Shown here: one piece after another, positions 1-9,948 of the stretch
How the letters are laid out: each line of letters opens with the position of its first letter
How positions within the stretch are numbered: the first letter of the stretch is position 1
From: Acanthamoeba lenticulata
Lineage: Eukaryota; Discosea; Longamoebia; Acanthamoebidae
Reading direction: 5' to 3'
NCBI GenBank assembly: GCA_002179805.1
Contig: NAVB01000583.1
Location: 1-27,202, forward strand
DNA length: 27,202 nt
The notes under the pieces: generated by a model
What the model saw: only the letters and a program-made list of their open reading frames with translations
Databases searched by the model: none
What the model was told of the DNA's origin: nothing
Program-made: the position numbers and the translations under genes

Positions 1-23
1 AAAATAAAGATAAACAACAGAGG

Positions 24-2161
24 ATGGAACAACACGAAGGGGTCGCCGAGACGGCGATGGAGGAGGCTCTGCCGACCGCTCCGCCCCATACGGTCCCGCC
101 CGAGCAAAACAGCGCTGAGATCGCCCAGGCGTTAAATGCGTCGGCCCTCGTGGATAGTATAATGGAAGAGGACGATGAGGACGAAGATGTGGGCGATGAG
201 GGCGATGAAGATGGGCCCGTGGAGCGCCTGTGGCGGGAGAGCGCTGCACTCGAGGCTCGTCGCCGCGAAGTGTGGAACGCACTGCTGCATTGGGAGGCGC
301 GCAGGCCTGATCTACCGCTCTTCTCCTCGCCCGAATGGACTTCGTTGCGTCCGCCCTCTTCTTCCTCTTCTGCTTCATCCACATCGCCCTCTCTTCACCA
401 ACATCACCATCCACCTCATCATCCACCCCCTCTGCCTTCTGTGCTGCCTCATCATCCGCCCCATCACCTTCATCCTCACCATCCACCCCATGCGCATTCT
501 CATCATCACCCCCACCATCCTCATCATCACGATCACCCGCTACACGATCCCATGCATGAATCGATTGAACCCCCCGAGTCGCCCTACGGCCCGCCCCCTC
601 CACCGAGCGGCCTGCCACCGCACATGGGACCTCATCCTCACCCCCATCATCTTCATCCACATCCCCATCATCTTCCACCTCATCTGCCTCCACCGCTTCC
701 CCCGCTCGTCCATCATCACCATCACCACCACCACATGCACCATGGCGGCGGGCGGTGGCACGGCCGGCGGGGCGGCCGCGGCTCGCCGCCAGACCAGGCG
801 GCCGCCGGTTGCGGGCTGGTCGCGGGCGGGAAGGCCACGACGCGGCTGGCGCGGCACACGAAGGCGCGCACGCTGGTGACGGAGCTGGCCAAGCTCGCCA
901 CGCAGCCCACGCCCGAGGCCCTCCAGGGCGTGGCCGCCTCCAAGCAGAAGACGCGCGGGATCAACAAGGACCAGGTCTTTGAGGTCTTTGACGCGCTGGT
1001 CAACGCCCAGCTGGCCCCGCACGAGCGCGTCACGCGGAGCTCCGTGTGGAAGTACCTCTTCCGGGGCTCCAAGACCTCCGGCCTCGCCGTGGCGCCCCTC
1101 TACGGCAACGACCTCCTCTTCAAGACCACCAAAAAGGGCGGCGGCGTCCGCGTACGTCTCCTCCCCCCCCCTCGTCGTCGTCTTCTTCGTTCTTTTCTCG
1201 TCCTGACACGTGTGTGTCGTGTTGCATGTCGTGTCGTGTCGTGCGGCAGCGGTTGACGGGCGTGATGTGGCGCGACCTCGATGCGCCCGAGAACCGCGAC
1301 GCCGTAGCGTCGAGCCTCGCCGCCCTCGGTACCAATCTACGCCCGTGCCAATCGAGAGACACGCACGCAAGGCTGACGCGGGACTATGTTGTGTTGCACG
1401 CAGAGGCCTACGGGGTGCGGGTGGACCTGGAGCAGCTCAAGGGCCTCATCCAGCAGGAGCTCCTCAAGGACGCCGTGGCCGACTCCCACCCGCTCGGCGA
1501 TGCCCAACCGGTTGTCGGCGCTGCGGCTGGTCCCTCTGCCGCCACCGTAAGCAGCAGCAGCAACGGGGCCAGCGCCGCCAGCATCTCCTCGCCCGCGCCG
1601 TCGTCCGCCACGACTGCAACCTCGACCACCACCACCACCACGCCGACGACGACGGCGAGTAGCGTCAGCCATCCCCACCACCCCCACCATCACCCGCACC
1701 ACCACCACCAACAACAACAAGAGGTGCAAGTGCAGCAGCCAGCGGCGGAGAGCTCCGAGGTGGTGATGAGCGGCCACCCGACAGCTGCGCCGGAAGACTA
1801 CGGCGCCCTCGCCCAGATGGTCGTGGAGGACGCCGCCCTGCAGCAGCCGCAACAGCATCACCACCATCAACATCACCACCATCACCAGCAGCAACCGCCG
1901 CAGCCGGAGGAGCAGCACCAGCATCAGCACCAGCAGCATCAGGAGCAGCAGGGACAGCAGCAGCAACAACAGGCCGTGCAAGAGCAACATTCACAGCAAC
2001 AACAACCGCAGCAGCAACAGGCGGAGAGCGGGACGGCGGGAGCGCTTGGCCAAGAGCGCGCGCTGGACAGCGACCTGCAGCAGCTCCTGCGACTGCTCAC
2101 GCAAAAGGACACGCTCGAGAAGCTGCAGGCCATGGTCCTTCCCTCGTCCTCCCCCAAGTGA
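24..2161 (+). CDS. His/Gln-rich protein of unknown function, possibly 5'-partial
   Basis: Proposed exons are 24-1151, 1250-1328 and 1404-2161 (654 aa). The second intron is 75 nt and also open in frame; removing it gives SLAALEAYGVRVDLEQLKGLI. The protein starts acidic, then has a His/Pro/Ser-rich stretch (about residues 110-245). A charged globular-looking block follows (about 275-450, starting HTKARTLVTELAKLA and containing SSVWKYLFRGSK). The C-terminal third is Ser/Thr-, His- and Gln-rich. I do not recognise the globular block and propose no function. Only 23 bases precede the ATG and they end in aaacaacag, which could be a 3' splice site, so upstream exons may be missing. The low-complexity part of exon 1 could hide another intron. 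It converges on the Rab GAP gene, with 84 bp between the stops. Confidence 0.7.
1207..1245 (+). repeat. GTGTC-type short tandem repeat in intron 1 of the first gene
   Basis: Repeated GTGTC/GTCGT units directly before the cag acceptor ending at 1249. A similar repeat lies in a TBC1D20 intron. Confidence 0.6.
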
Positions 2162-2245
2162 GCGCCAAAGAACAACAAACACTTGTGTTGTTGCACTTCT
2201 TTGTTTTGTTTTGTTTTTTTGTTTGGGGATGGGGCTGGTGCGTTG

Positions 2246-4325
2246 TCAAGAAAAGGCCGAGTGGAAGACGTAGAGGGCGAGCGCGGTGAAGAGGAAGAAT
2301 ACGAGGAGGAAGCCATACATGTAGACCGCCTCCTCCATCTCCGTCGCCAGCAGTCGTCTGGTCAGCAAAAAGGCGCACCCAGCCAGCCCAGTCAGTGTTG
2401 GCACAACGCGGGGGGGGGGGAGAAGGGGGGGGCGGCACCGGAGGATGCGCGCGGCTGAGCGGGTCTGGTTGAGGAGGCGTCGCCACGAGGGCTTGGGCAT
2501 CCACGGGTACGGGTAGGCCAGGAACGGCGAGCTGCCCCCCACAAACCCACGATCGAGTGAGGCTGAAACCACCACCGTCGCGAGGACGCGAAGGATCTTG
2601 GCGACGCACTTGCGGGGGATGGGGTGCTGTGCGCGGGCGAGCAGGGCGGCCGGCGGCAGGCGTTCCATCAGGTCGAGCGCCGCGTGGACGAGCTCCTCCA
2701 CGTCCTCGGGTCGGCTGAGGAAGCGCTCCGGGAGGTGGCTCAAGTAGGAGTGCACCGTCGGATACTCGCACTCCTGCACTCGCGCGCGTGTTGCTTCGCG
2801 CGTCAGCGGATCAGAGGAGGATGAGGAGAAGGACGGCCGAGAGGGCACCAGACGGAGGACGTCGGCCGAGGCGCGCACGACGAGGGCGGCGGCCAGGTAG
2901 AGGCACAGCATCGGGTGGGCCGAGAGGAAGGCGTCGTAGAGGCGCGTGATGGTCGGCCATTGGTCCACGTCATGCGCAAACCACGTCAGCACCCACGAAA
3001 TCGCGTAGTAGGGCTCCACGCCTGTTGATAAAAGTTACATGTTTGGAGTTGCATTGCAACAGACGCACAGCTGTAGGCTAACGAACCCGATTGGAGGAGG
3101 AACGCGTGGAGCTCCGGCTTTGCAAAGGCGATGAGGTGGGGCAGCAGCGTGAGCAGCTGCGTCGTGCTCTCCAGCGTCGCGTTCATCGCTGGTGTGCCGC
3201 CAGTTAAGGGCATTTTACACGCGCGAATGGCCAACACACGACACACGACACGACACGCGGCACGACACGACACGCGCGGGCGCGGGAAAAGGGCGGGAGG
3301 ATATCGGAGGTGGTGGAGGGCGACGCGCTCGAGCATGGCGTAGGCGCGCTGCTCCCCGACGAGCAGCAAGAACACGGTGGCCACGTCATGGAATCCCTGG
3401 CGTGCCCTCACGCGCCGCATTCCACGCATTCCATCGAGCGTGAGGGCATGATGTCGAGGAATGGGGGAGGGCGAATGCATCAGGTGGAAGAGGTGGGTAC
3501 CCACCTGGTAGTAGTAAAGCTCCGGGTGGGTGGCGAGGAGGCCGTTGATGATGCGCGCAAGCGCATGCCGCTTGGCGTCGCGCTGCGCTTCGGTCCCCTG
3601 GAAGAAGCTATTGAGGGAGCGGTCCACGTCCCGCTGCACCTGCTCCTTCTCCCTGTGCTCGTCCCCGCCCGCTGCTCCCCGCCTCACCGCCGTCAATATC
3701 GAATTTTTTTGAAAATTAAACGAAATATTTAAATAAAAACAATAAATATAATAAATAAATAAACAAATAAATGAAGTCATGTAGCGCGTGGCGTACGGCG
3801 AGGATAGGGCGTGGGTGGCGGTGGGAGGGACGATGGGGCGACTGCCGTGAGCGAGGTGGAAGAGGAAGAGGACGGAGCTCGTGAGAGGCCGAGGAGAACG
3901 GGCCACGCGTCGCGTCGAATGGAGTCATCCACGAGACCGCGAGCAATAGCCTCTCGCCGCACAGCCGCGTCGGTGTCGGCCGCCTCCCCGCCCGGCACCT
4001 GTTGGCCAGTGACGCGACAGCAGTTGTACATCACGTGCACCGCCACATTAGCCTTCCATCCCCAATGGAGCCCAGAAGCCTCTTCCTTTGCTCAGGGCAG
4101 CATTCCCGCGAGCGCTCGAGCCGCTGCTGCCAACAAGCTGCTTCGGGGGTAGCGGCCAACTGCGCTGGGAGCACGTGGATGGGGAGGAACGCGTACACGT
4201 AGTGCCGCGAGCAGCTGTGCGCGTCGGCGAGTCTCTACTGTGCCCCCTCCACTGGTGGAGGGTGAGGCAGATGCGGAACGGCCCTCATCGTCGTTCGCAG
4301 TGCCGCCTTTGTGCCGTCGCTTCAT
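2246..4325 (-). CDS. TBC1D20: TBC1D20-type Rab GTPase-activating protein, membrane-anchored
   Basis: Exons on the minus strand are 4325-4197, 3998-3797, 3671-3505, 3396-3267, 3188-3087 and 3021-2246, giving 501 aa with phases closing. The protein follows the TBC1D20/Gyp8 family throughout. It has the arginine-finger motif QRDVDRSL (Arg about 128), the glutamine-finger motif YYQGFHD (Gln about 166, at an exon junction), and ISWVLTWFAHDVDQ, typical of the family. A hydrophobic segment near the C-terminus (GFLLVFFLFTALALYVF) matches the ER/Golgi tail anchor of TBC1D20. Known family role: stimulating GTP hydrolysis by Rab1/Rab18-type Rabs at ER-Golgi membranes. The protein is longer than the human form (about 400 aa), with a Ser-rich insert and an extended basic/Pro tail. 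The donor of exon 4 (about 3266) is the least certain junction, lying in a GTGTC-repeat intron. Head-to-head with the acetyltransferase-LRR gene. Confidence 0.88.
3233..3275 (-). repeat. GTGTC-type short tandem repeat in TBC1D20 intron 4
   Basis: Plus-strand CGACA/CACGA units; on the coding (minus) strand it reads GTGTC repeats, as in the first gene. It covers the inferred donor at 3266, so that splice site is uncertain. Confidence 0.6.
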
Positions 4326-4399
4326 GCGTCCTCCACGTCGTCCTTTTTGTTTCTTTTTTTCAACTACGTATTGTAAAAGAAAAGTTCATTATTTCTCCG

Positions 4400-4407
4400 T
4401 TTGGCGC
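4400..4407 (+). promoter_or_regulatory. E2F-like site in the TBC1D20 / acetyltransferase-LRR divergent promoter
   Basis: TTTGGCGC matches TTTSSCGC. It lies in the 159-bp gap between the two start codons, 77 bp before the acetyltransferase-LRR ATG. Inferred. Confidence 0.35.
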
Positions 4408-4484
4408 CTTTTTCGTCTGCCTCTTCTTCATCTTCTTGATCTGTTGCCGAGGCCGTACCGGGCGTTTGCATCAATTTGGGCGCC

Positions 4485-7400
4485 ATGGCCGGCACGCCTC
4501 CTCCCTCTCCATTTCTGGGTTCCGTTTCGACGGCTGCGAGCTGTTTAAGCGACGAGTCGGTGGGCCCACGCGGCCTCACCCAGCAAATCACCGACGGCGT
4601 CGAGGGCGCCTGGCGCGCGGTGGCCGGTGCCTGGCGCGCCGCCTCGGGCAGTGCCGCTGAGCATGGCGGCAGCAGCAGCCTCAAGCCCGGAGTCGCCACA
4701 ACAGCGTCGTCGCAGCAGCCGCGACCGCTCGTGGTAGCGCTCGCGGCCGTGGCGGCCGTGGGCGCCGTCGGCGGCGCCCTGCTCGTCGTCTGGGCCCTCC
4801 GCCGGCGGTCGGCACGCTCACGTACCGTTCGTCCGCCGTCGCCTTCCTCATCATCATCATCATCACAAGCATCATCAGCAGCGGTGCCGTCGTCCGGCAG
4901 CGAGCCCCCGGCGTCCACCTCACCGTCGGAGCCAGCGCTGGCGTCGACAACGACATCGACGACGACAACGACAACGACGACGACGCCGGCGGCGACGGTG
5001 GTGCCGCCGCCCGATTTTGTGAGCAGTCCACCGCTGCCGCTGAGCTGCGCCATCATCGCGCTCGAATGCGAGCGCCATCGCGACCACGCCACGCTGCCCC
5101 TCCGCCTCGAGCCGTACGGCCTCCTCCCGCCTGCTGCCTGCGGAGAGACCCGCATGCACGCACACCAGCAGCAGCAGCAACAACAACAACAGCAGCAGCA
5201 ACTTTTTAATAACAACAAGGACCACCACCGTGATTGGGATGGGGCGGGGGGCGTGCAGGTTGAACGAGAAGACGGTGGACGACCTGCAGGTCCTCAACGA
5301 CTCCCTCTACCCGGTCAAGTACAGCCGCCGGTGCGCTGTCCCCCCCTCCTCCTCTTGTGTCGGTTGAATGACTCGTCGGTGCCTCGAAGTGGCTGACCCC
5401 CTCGCTTCCGGGCTCGTTTTTGTGTTTGATTTGCGGGCTCGCGCAGGCTCTACGAGATCCTCCTCCGTTCCCCCAAACGCACCGCCCTCGGTATGGGCAT
5501 GCGCACACGCACACACGTGAGACTTGCGCACTCACCGCACACACGCACACGCGCACATGCACGCGCGCGCATGTAGTGTACTATGGATCGACGCTGATTG
5601 GCGCGTCGTCGTCGCGGATCGAGCCCCTGGCCCGGCCCGACGGCAGCGATGGTGACGAAGAGGAGAACGACGAGGATGAGTCCGAGGAGCAGCCGGGCGA
5701 CGCCGGGCGGAAAACCGACGCCGCCACCAGCGCCCCCCACACGCGCCTGGCCAACTACTACATCATGACCCTCGGCGTCCTCGGGCCCTACCGCAGGTCC
5801 GTCTCCTCCGTCTCCGCCCCCCCCCGAGGGTGGCTGGGCTCACACACGCCCGCGGGGGAGGCAGGAAGGGCGTCGGGCGCCGGCTCCTGCGGCAGGTCTT
5901 TGACGACTGCCGGGCCGTGGAGGCCGAGACCGCCAAGCAGGCCGAGGAGGTCCGGCGCCGGCGCCTCCTCCGACGGAGCCGCGCCGATGGCGGCGATGGT
6001 GATGGCGATGATGGTCATAGCGACAGCGAGAGTGACTCGGACGATGAGGTACGGCATCGCCTCCAACGCCATCGTCCAGCTTCCCGAAGCATTGACTGAC
6101 CGGGGCTCTTCGTCGTCATCATTGTCATCACCGGGATCGTCATCGTCATCATGAAGGAGGACCAGGCTGTGCGAATCAACGACGTGTACATCCACACCGC
6201 CTCCAAGAGCGGACGCGAGGTCGAGTTCTACAAGCGCCACGGCTTCCACCTCACCCGCATCGAGCGGCAGTACATTGACATTCTCCCCCCCCCTCTTCTA
6301 TTTACATTTTAATTTTATATACCTATATATATATATATATATCTTCATTTTACCATGTTTTTATTTGTATATTCATCTCCTCGACAACATCGCCACGACA
6401 CACGATCCACCACGCAGGTACTACCGACAGGTGGAGCCGCCCGACGCGCTGGTCTACACCATCAACTACGCCCAGCATGAGCTCGACGAGCAGCTGGTGA
6501 AGGACCAGCAGAAGGAGCAGAACGGTGGTGGCGGTGATATGGATGTGGATATTGTTGGTTTGGACACGCGCGGGCAGAGCCGCAAGGAGGTTCCGAGCCT
6601 CAAGGCCCTCGCGGCCGCGTGGGTCGGCCGCCACTGGGCCGGCATCGAGGCCGCGCGCCTGGAGGCGCTGCCGGCCGACCTGCGGGCGTGGCTGCTGCAC
6701 CACCTGACCACCCACAGCCTCCTGGACGACGCTCTCCTCGTCCTCCTCGCCCCCGGCCATGCCGCCTCGCGCCTCGGTTCCTCCTTCCCTCCCAAACACC
6801 CCGTCATCTTCATCTTCAGAGCCTTACAAGTTTTTCTTTTTCTTTTTTGTTTCTTTTTGTTTTTTGTTCTTTTTTTTACCGGTATGGGCAGACTTGAGTT
6901 GGTGCCGGAGCGTGACGGAAGCGGGCCTGCAGGGCGTCGGGCAGGCGTGCCCCGCCATCCAGGAGCTCCTCCTGCGCGGGACCAACATCCGCTTCTCGCC
7001 CGCCCTCCTGAGGTGTGCACTCCCTTTTTTATTTTTATTCTACATTTTTGTTTGTTTTTCAATTTATTTACATTTTACAAAAAAACAAAAAAAAACAAAA
7101 AAAACACACACACACAACAAGCTTGCGAGTATTTCCGTTTGTGCATTCGCTGAACCTGGACCTGTGCCCGGAGCTCAACGACAGCGATGTGAGCGCCATC
7201 GCCACGGCGCTGGGGAGCGGCCTCCGGTCGCTCTCGCTCGCGGGCTGCCTGCGCGTGTCGGAGCTCGGCCTCAAGCAGGTGGTGGCCGCGTGCCCGCTCC
7301 TCGAGAACCTGTGCCTCTCCGGCTGCGACTGCCTCACCGATGACGCGCTCGAGCTCGTGTCCGGCCTCGCGCGCCTCCAGCAGCTCGTACCACGCCCCAG

Positions 7401-8226
7401 CCTCCCTCTCCACAACAGAATCCTGGAAATAACCCACCACCACCGCGTGCGTGTTTGGGGGGGGGGGCCGGGCAGGACGTATCGTGGTGCCGCAAGTTGG
7501 TCAACGTGGATACCCTGTCGGCCTGCCGCCAGCTCTCTGTCCTGTGCGTCTTCCTCCCTACTACGTTCGAGAAGGCATGTGCTGACGATGCACACTCGGG
7601 TTTGGGGGATGCATCAGGAATCTCGACGGGTGCTGGCGCGTGTCGGGCTCGCGTTTCGCGGAGCTCTGCGCCAACGTTCTGCTCACCGTCCTCTCCATGT
7701 ACGCCTTCAGGCCTGGGGCCCGGGAGAGTGTGGTGTTTGCCACGGGCCTGAACAAGCAAGCGTGCGCTTGGAGGGGGGGGCAGTGACGAGTGCGGGGGCA
7801 TCCGACGCAAGCACTTGACCTGGTGCGCCGAGAACCAGCGCTTTGCGGCTCTCCGCAGCCTCACCCTCAGTGGTGCGTTCCTCCCCACCGTCAACATGAT
7901 GAACACTCGATACTTATGAACGTACGTACATATTCGGGAACAACAGGTTTTTCCAAGCTGCGGGACAAGGAGCTCGCCCTCCTGGTCAAGTCAGCCGACC
8001 AGTTGATCCACCTCGTACGTCAGCAGTTGCACACGTTTTACAGCAAGGTCTTCTTTCATTGACCTGATCTCGTACGCGTGGAGATGAGCAGGTCTTGTGG
8101 GCGACAGACTTTAGTGAGGAGCTCCTCAAGCAGTTGATTGACGCGTACCCGCGTCTGGAGATCGAAGCCTTCAGCAACGGCGTCGACACCCAAGCTCTCA
8201 ACACCAGCACGCCCGAGCTGGACTGA
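4485..8226 (+). CDS. NAA50: membrane-segment / NAA50-type acetyltransferase / leucine-rich-repeat fusion
   Basis: Fourteen exons: 4485-5113, 5259-5330, 5447-5490, 5577-5796, 5865-6048, 6166-6269, 6418-6776, 6892-7012, 7122-7386, 7476-7543, 7618-7698, 7784-7872, 7947-8014, 8092-8226 (812 aa, phases close). Residues about 81-104 form a hydrophobic segment followed by RRR. From about 205 to 436 there is a GNAT domain closest to NAA50: LNDSLYPVKYS, YYIMTLGVLGPYRR, the acetyl-CoA loop RRKGVG, VYIHTASKSGREVEFYKRHG and YYRQVEPPDALV. Two acidic low-complexity inserts interrupt it. The reading frame continues without a stop through SLKALAAAWV into a helical lead (LPADLRAWLLHHL) and cysteine-type LRRs (LSWCRSVTEAGL, LDLCPELNDSDV, LSLAGCLRVSELGL). 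NAA50 proteins acetylate protein N-termini; the LRRs should bind a partner. Exon 11-12 limits (donor 7699) are least certain. Confidence 0.82.
5166..5201 (+). repeat. CAG/CAA tract inside intron 1 of the acetyltransferase-LRR gene
   Basis: A run of CAG and CAA triplets that would read as twelve glutamines if unspliced. The gtacgg donor at 5114 and cag acceptor ending at 5258 place it in an intron, and the spliced junction LRLEP-LNEKTVDD keeps frame into the GNAT domain. Confidence 0.75.
6324..6342. repeat. TA dinucleotide run in intron 6 of the acetyltransferase-LRR gene
   Basis: Mostly alternating TA bases within the AT-rich intron 6270-6417. Confidence 0.7.
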
Positions 8227-8415
8227 TTGGCTTTATTATTTATGAAAAAAAAATGTTGGAAAATTGAAAGAAAAGTCGTTTTCTCGGTCGCACGGCGTGA
8301 AATTCTGCTGAAGGCAGGCACCTGCATCAGTAGTTTGTGTAAAGGAGTACAACCCGGCAGTAGAGGAAGAGGAAGTCGGTCTCGAGGGAGAAGAGAAATA
8401 GGCTCTACATTTCTA

Positions 8416-9689
8416 ATGCAGGCACCCGAAAAAGCCGCGTCATCTTCGGGTCCTGCTCTGCGTGATTCCCAGGACTCAGATGCCGAGGCCATGTCCAGCG
8501 ACCCCTCCGTGCGCACCATCACCTGCGTCGTAGTCGGCGATGGTGCCTCCCCCACCCCTTTACGCGGCAAACTCTCCGTTCATGTTTTTATTTTATTTTA
8601 TTTTCTTATTACTTTGCGTGCCCACCATACCCTAACCGCCGACGTTGATGACGCATCCCCTTCACTCGTGCAGCGGCCGTGGGCAAGACGTCCCTCCTCA
8701 CGGCCCTCACCATCAAGGTGCCGCGAACTTCTTCCTACCGCGCTACGTCATGCAGGACTGATGGGAGCTTGTTTGTTTTATTGGGGGGAGCGCAGGACAA
8801 CTCGGGGATGGGGCGGGGCGAGCAGGGCATGGAATACCACAAGACCGTGCCCCTCCTCGCCGACGACGGCCACGTACGTTGGTCCAGATGAAACAGAAAA
8901 AAGAGCTGCCTGGATCATCATAGCCACGCACGGCGCTAACCCTCGTGCGGTTGGCAGGTGGAGGAGACCGTGTACCTGCGACTGATCGACACGCCCGGGG
9001 AGATGCATGACACGCGCGGGCCCAAGAGCTACGGCCTGGCCGACGTGTTCCTCATCTGCTTCTCCATCATCTCCCCCACCTCGGCCCACAGCGTCATCGA
9101 CCGCGTGCGTGACGCCAAGCTTCCCCCACCCCCTCCACCTCATGCTCTGCACGCGTTGGGATGATCGCTTAAGGTATGGGGGGCACGTGGCGGCGCAGTG
9201 GCTGCCGGGCGTGCGACAAGCCAACCCAAAGGCACCGATCGTGCTCGTTGGCATGAAGGTCGACCTCAGGTGCGTGTGCGCTCCTGTGCGGCCACACAAA
9301 TAGAGAGAAGGCCAAGTACTGATGAGGATAATCATGTCGCACGAACGAGCAGACATGACGCCGACATCCTGCGACGGTTGGCGGAGCGCAACTTCAGTCC
9401 GGTGACGGAGCAGCAGGGCCAGGAGCTGCAGCGCCAGATCAATGCCCTCGACTACTTTGAAATCACGACATCAGAAATCGAGGTCCTCGACCTCCTGGCC
9501 ACCGAGGTGGTGCGCGGAGCCGTGGGCAAGCCCAAGTCGCGGAAGGGCGGCAAGAAGGCCAAAAAGAAGGCGACGCAAGCCAGCGGCAGCAAGGGCGTCG
9601 AGCTGGCCGGCAGCAGCAAAGGCAACAAGGCCTCCTCAGAGGGCAGCAGCAAATCCAAGAGCGGCAAGCGGGGATGTGCCCTCAGCTGA
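8416..9689 (+). CDS. atypical Rho-family small GTPase with CAAX end
   Basis: Exons 8416-8542, 8674-8717, 8796-8873, 8958-9104, 9199-9269, 9353-9689 (267 aa). A second start at 8491 (MSSDPSVRTITC) would remove 25 residues. The fold follows Rho/Rac: P-loop GDAAVGKT (residues 41-48), a switch I-like YHKTV, DTPGE in place of DTAGQ, ADVFLICFSIISPTS, WLPGVRQANPKAPIVLVGMKVDLR in two parts, a Rho-type insert, then a long Lys/Ser-rich hypervariable tail ending CALS, a prenylation signal. Gly12 of Ras numbering is Ala, Ala59 is Pro and Gln61 is Glu, so weak GTP hydrolysis is expected (inference). The Thr of TKxD is Met and the SA(K/L) motif is not recognisable (ITTSE). Intron 2 is 78 nt and open in frame. 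It lies tail-to-tail with the RhoGEF gene, 259 bp between stops. Confidence 0.85.
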
Positions 9690-9948
9690 GGGCAGAAAAC
9701 CAGGTGTCCATTTAGTGTAAAAAAACACGAAAAAATTGTATTTTTGCAGCTGCTTCCTCTTTTGCCACAGCTGCCGGCGAAGACGGCGACCCACACGGGT
9801 GAGACGCTCCGCCTTTTGGGGTTCTGCTGATAAATACAAAGGACCCTTTGTTTGGCGGGATCGGCTGATTGAGCGTGCTCCCTTGAGGGAGGAAACATGG
9901 GTGGGTGTTGAGTGCGGAGGGGGGCAGAGTGCCGAGACCGCTGACTAC

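Noticed and set aside
540..1370. 276-aa minus-strand open frame opposite the first gene
   Set aside because: A GC-rich shadow of the plus-strand coding block; Arg/Val/Met-rich with no recognisable domain.
2213..2220. T-rich stretch 2200-2220 as a bacterial-type terminator
   Set aside because: No GC-rich stem precedes it, and the surrounding genes are spliced eukaryotic genes.
3233..3275. CRISPR-like array
   Set aside because: The units are 5-nt tandem repeats without spacers and lie in an intron of a eukaryotic gene.
4364..5218. 284-aa minus-strand open frame opposite the first exon of the acetyltransferase-LRR gene
   Set aside because: Composed of Cys, Val and Asp runs that are the complement of CAG and GAC repeats. 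No start context or domain.
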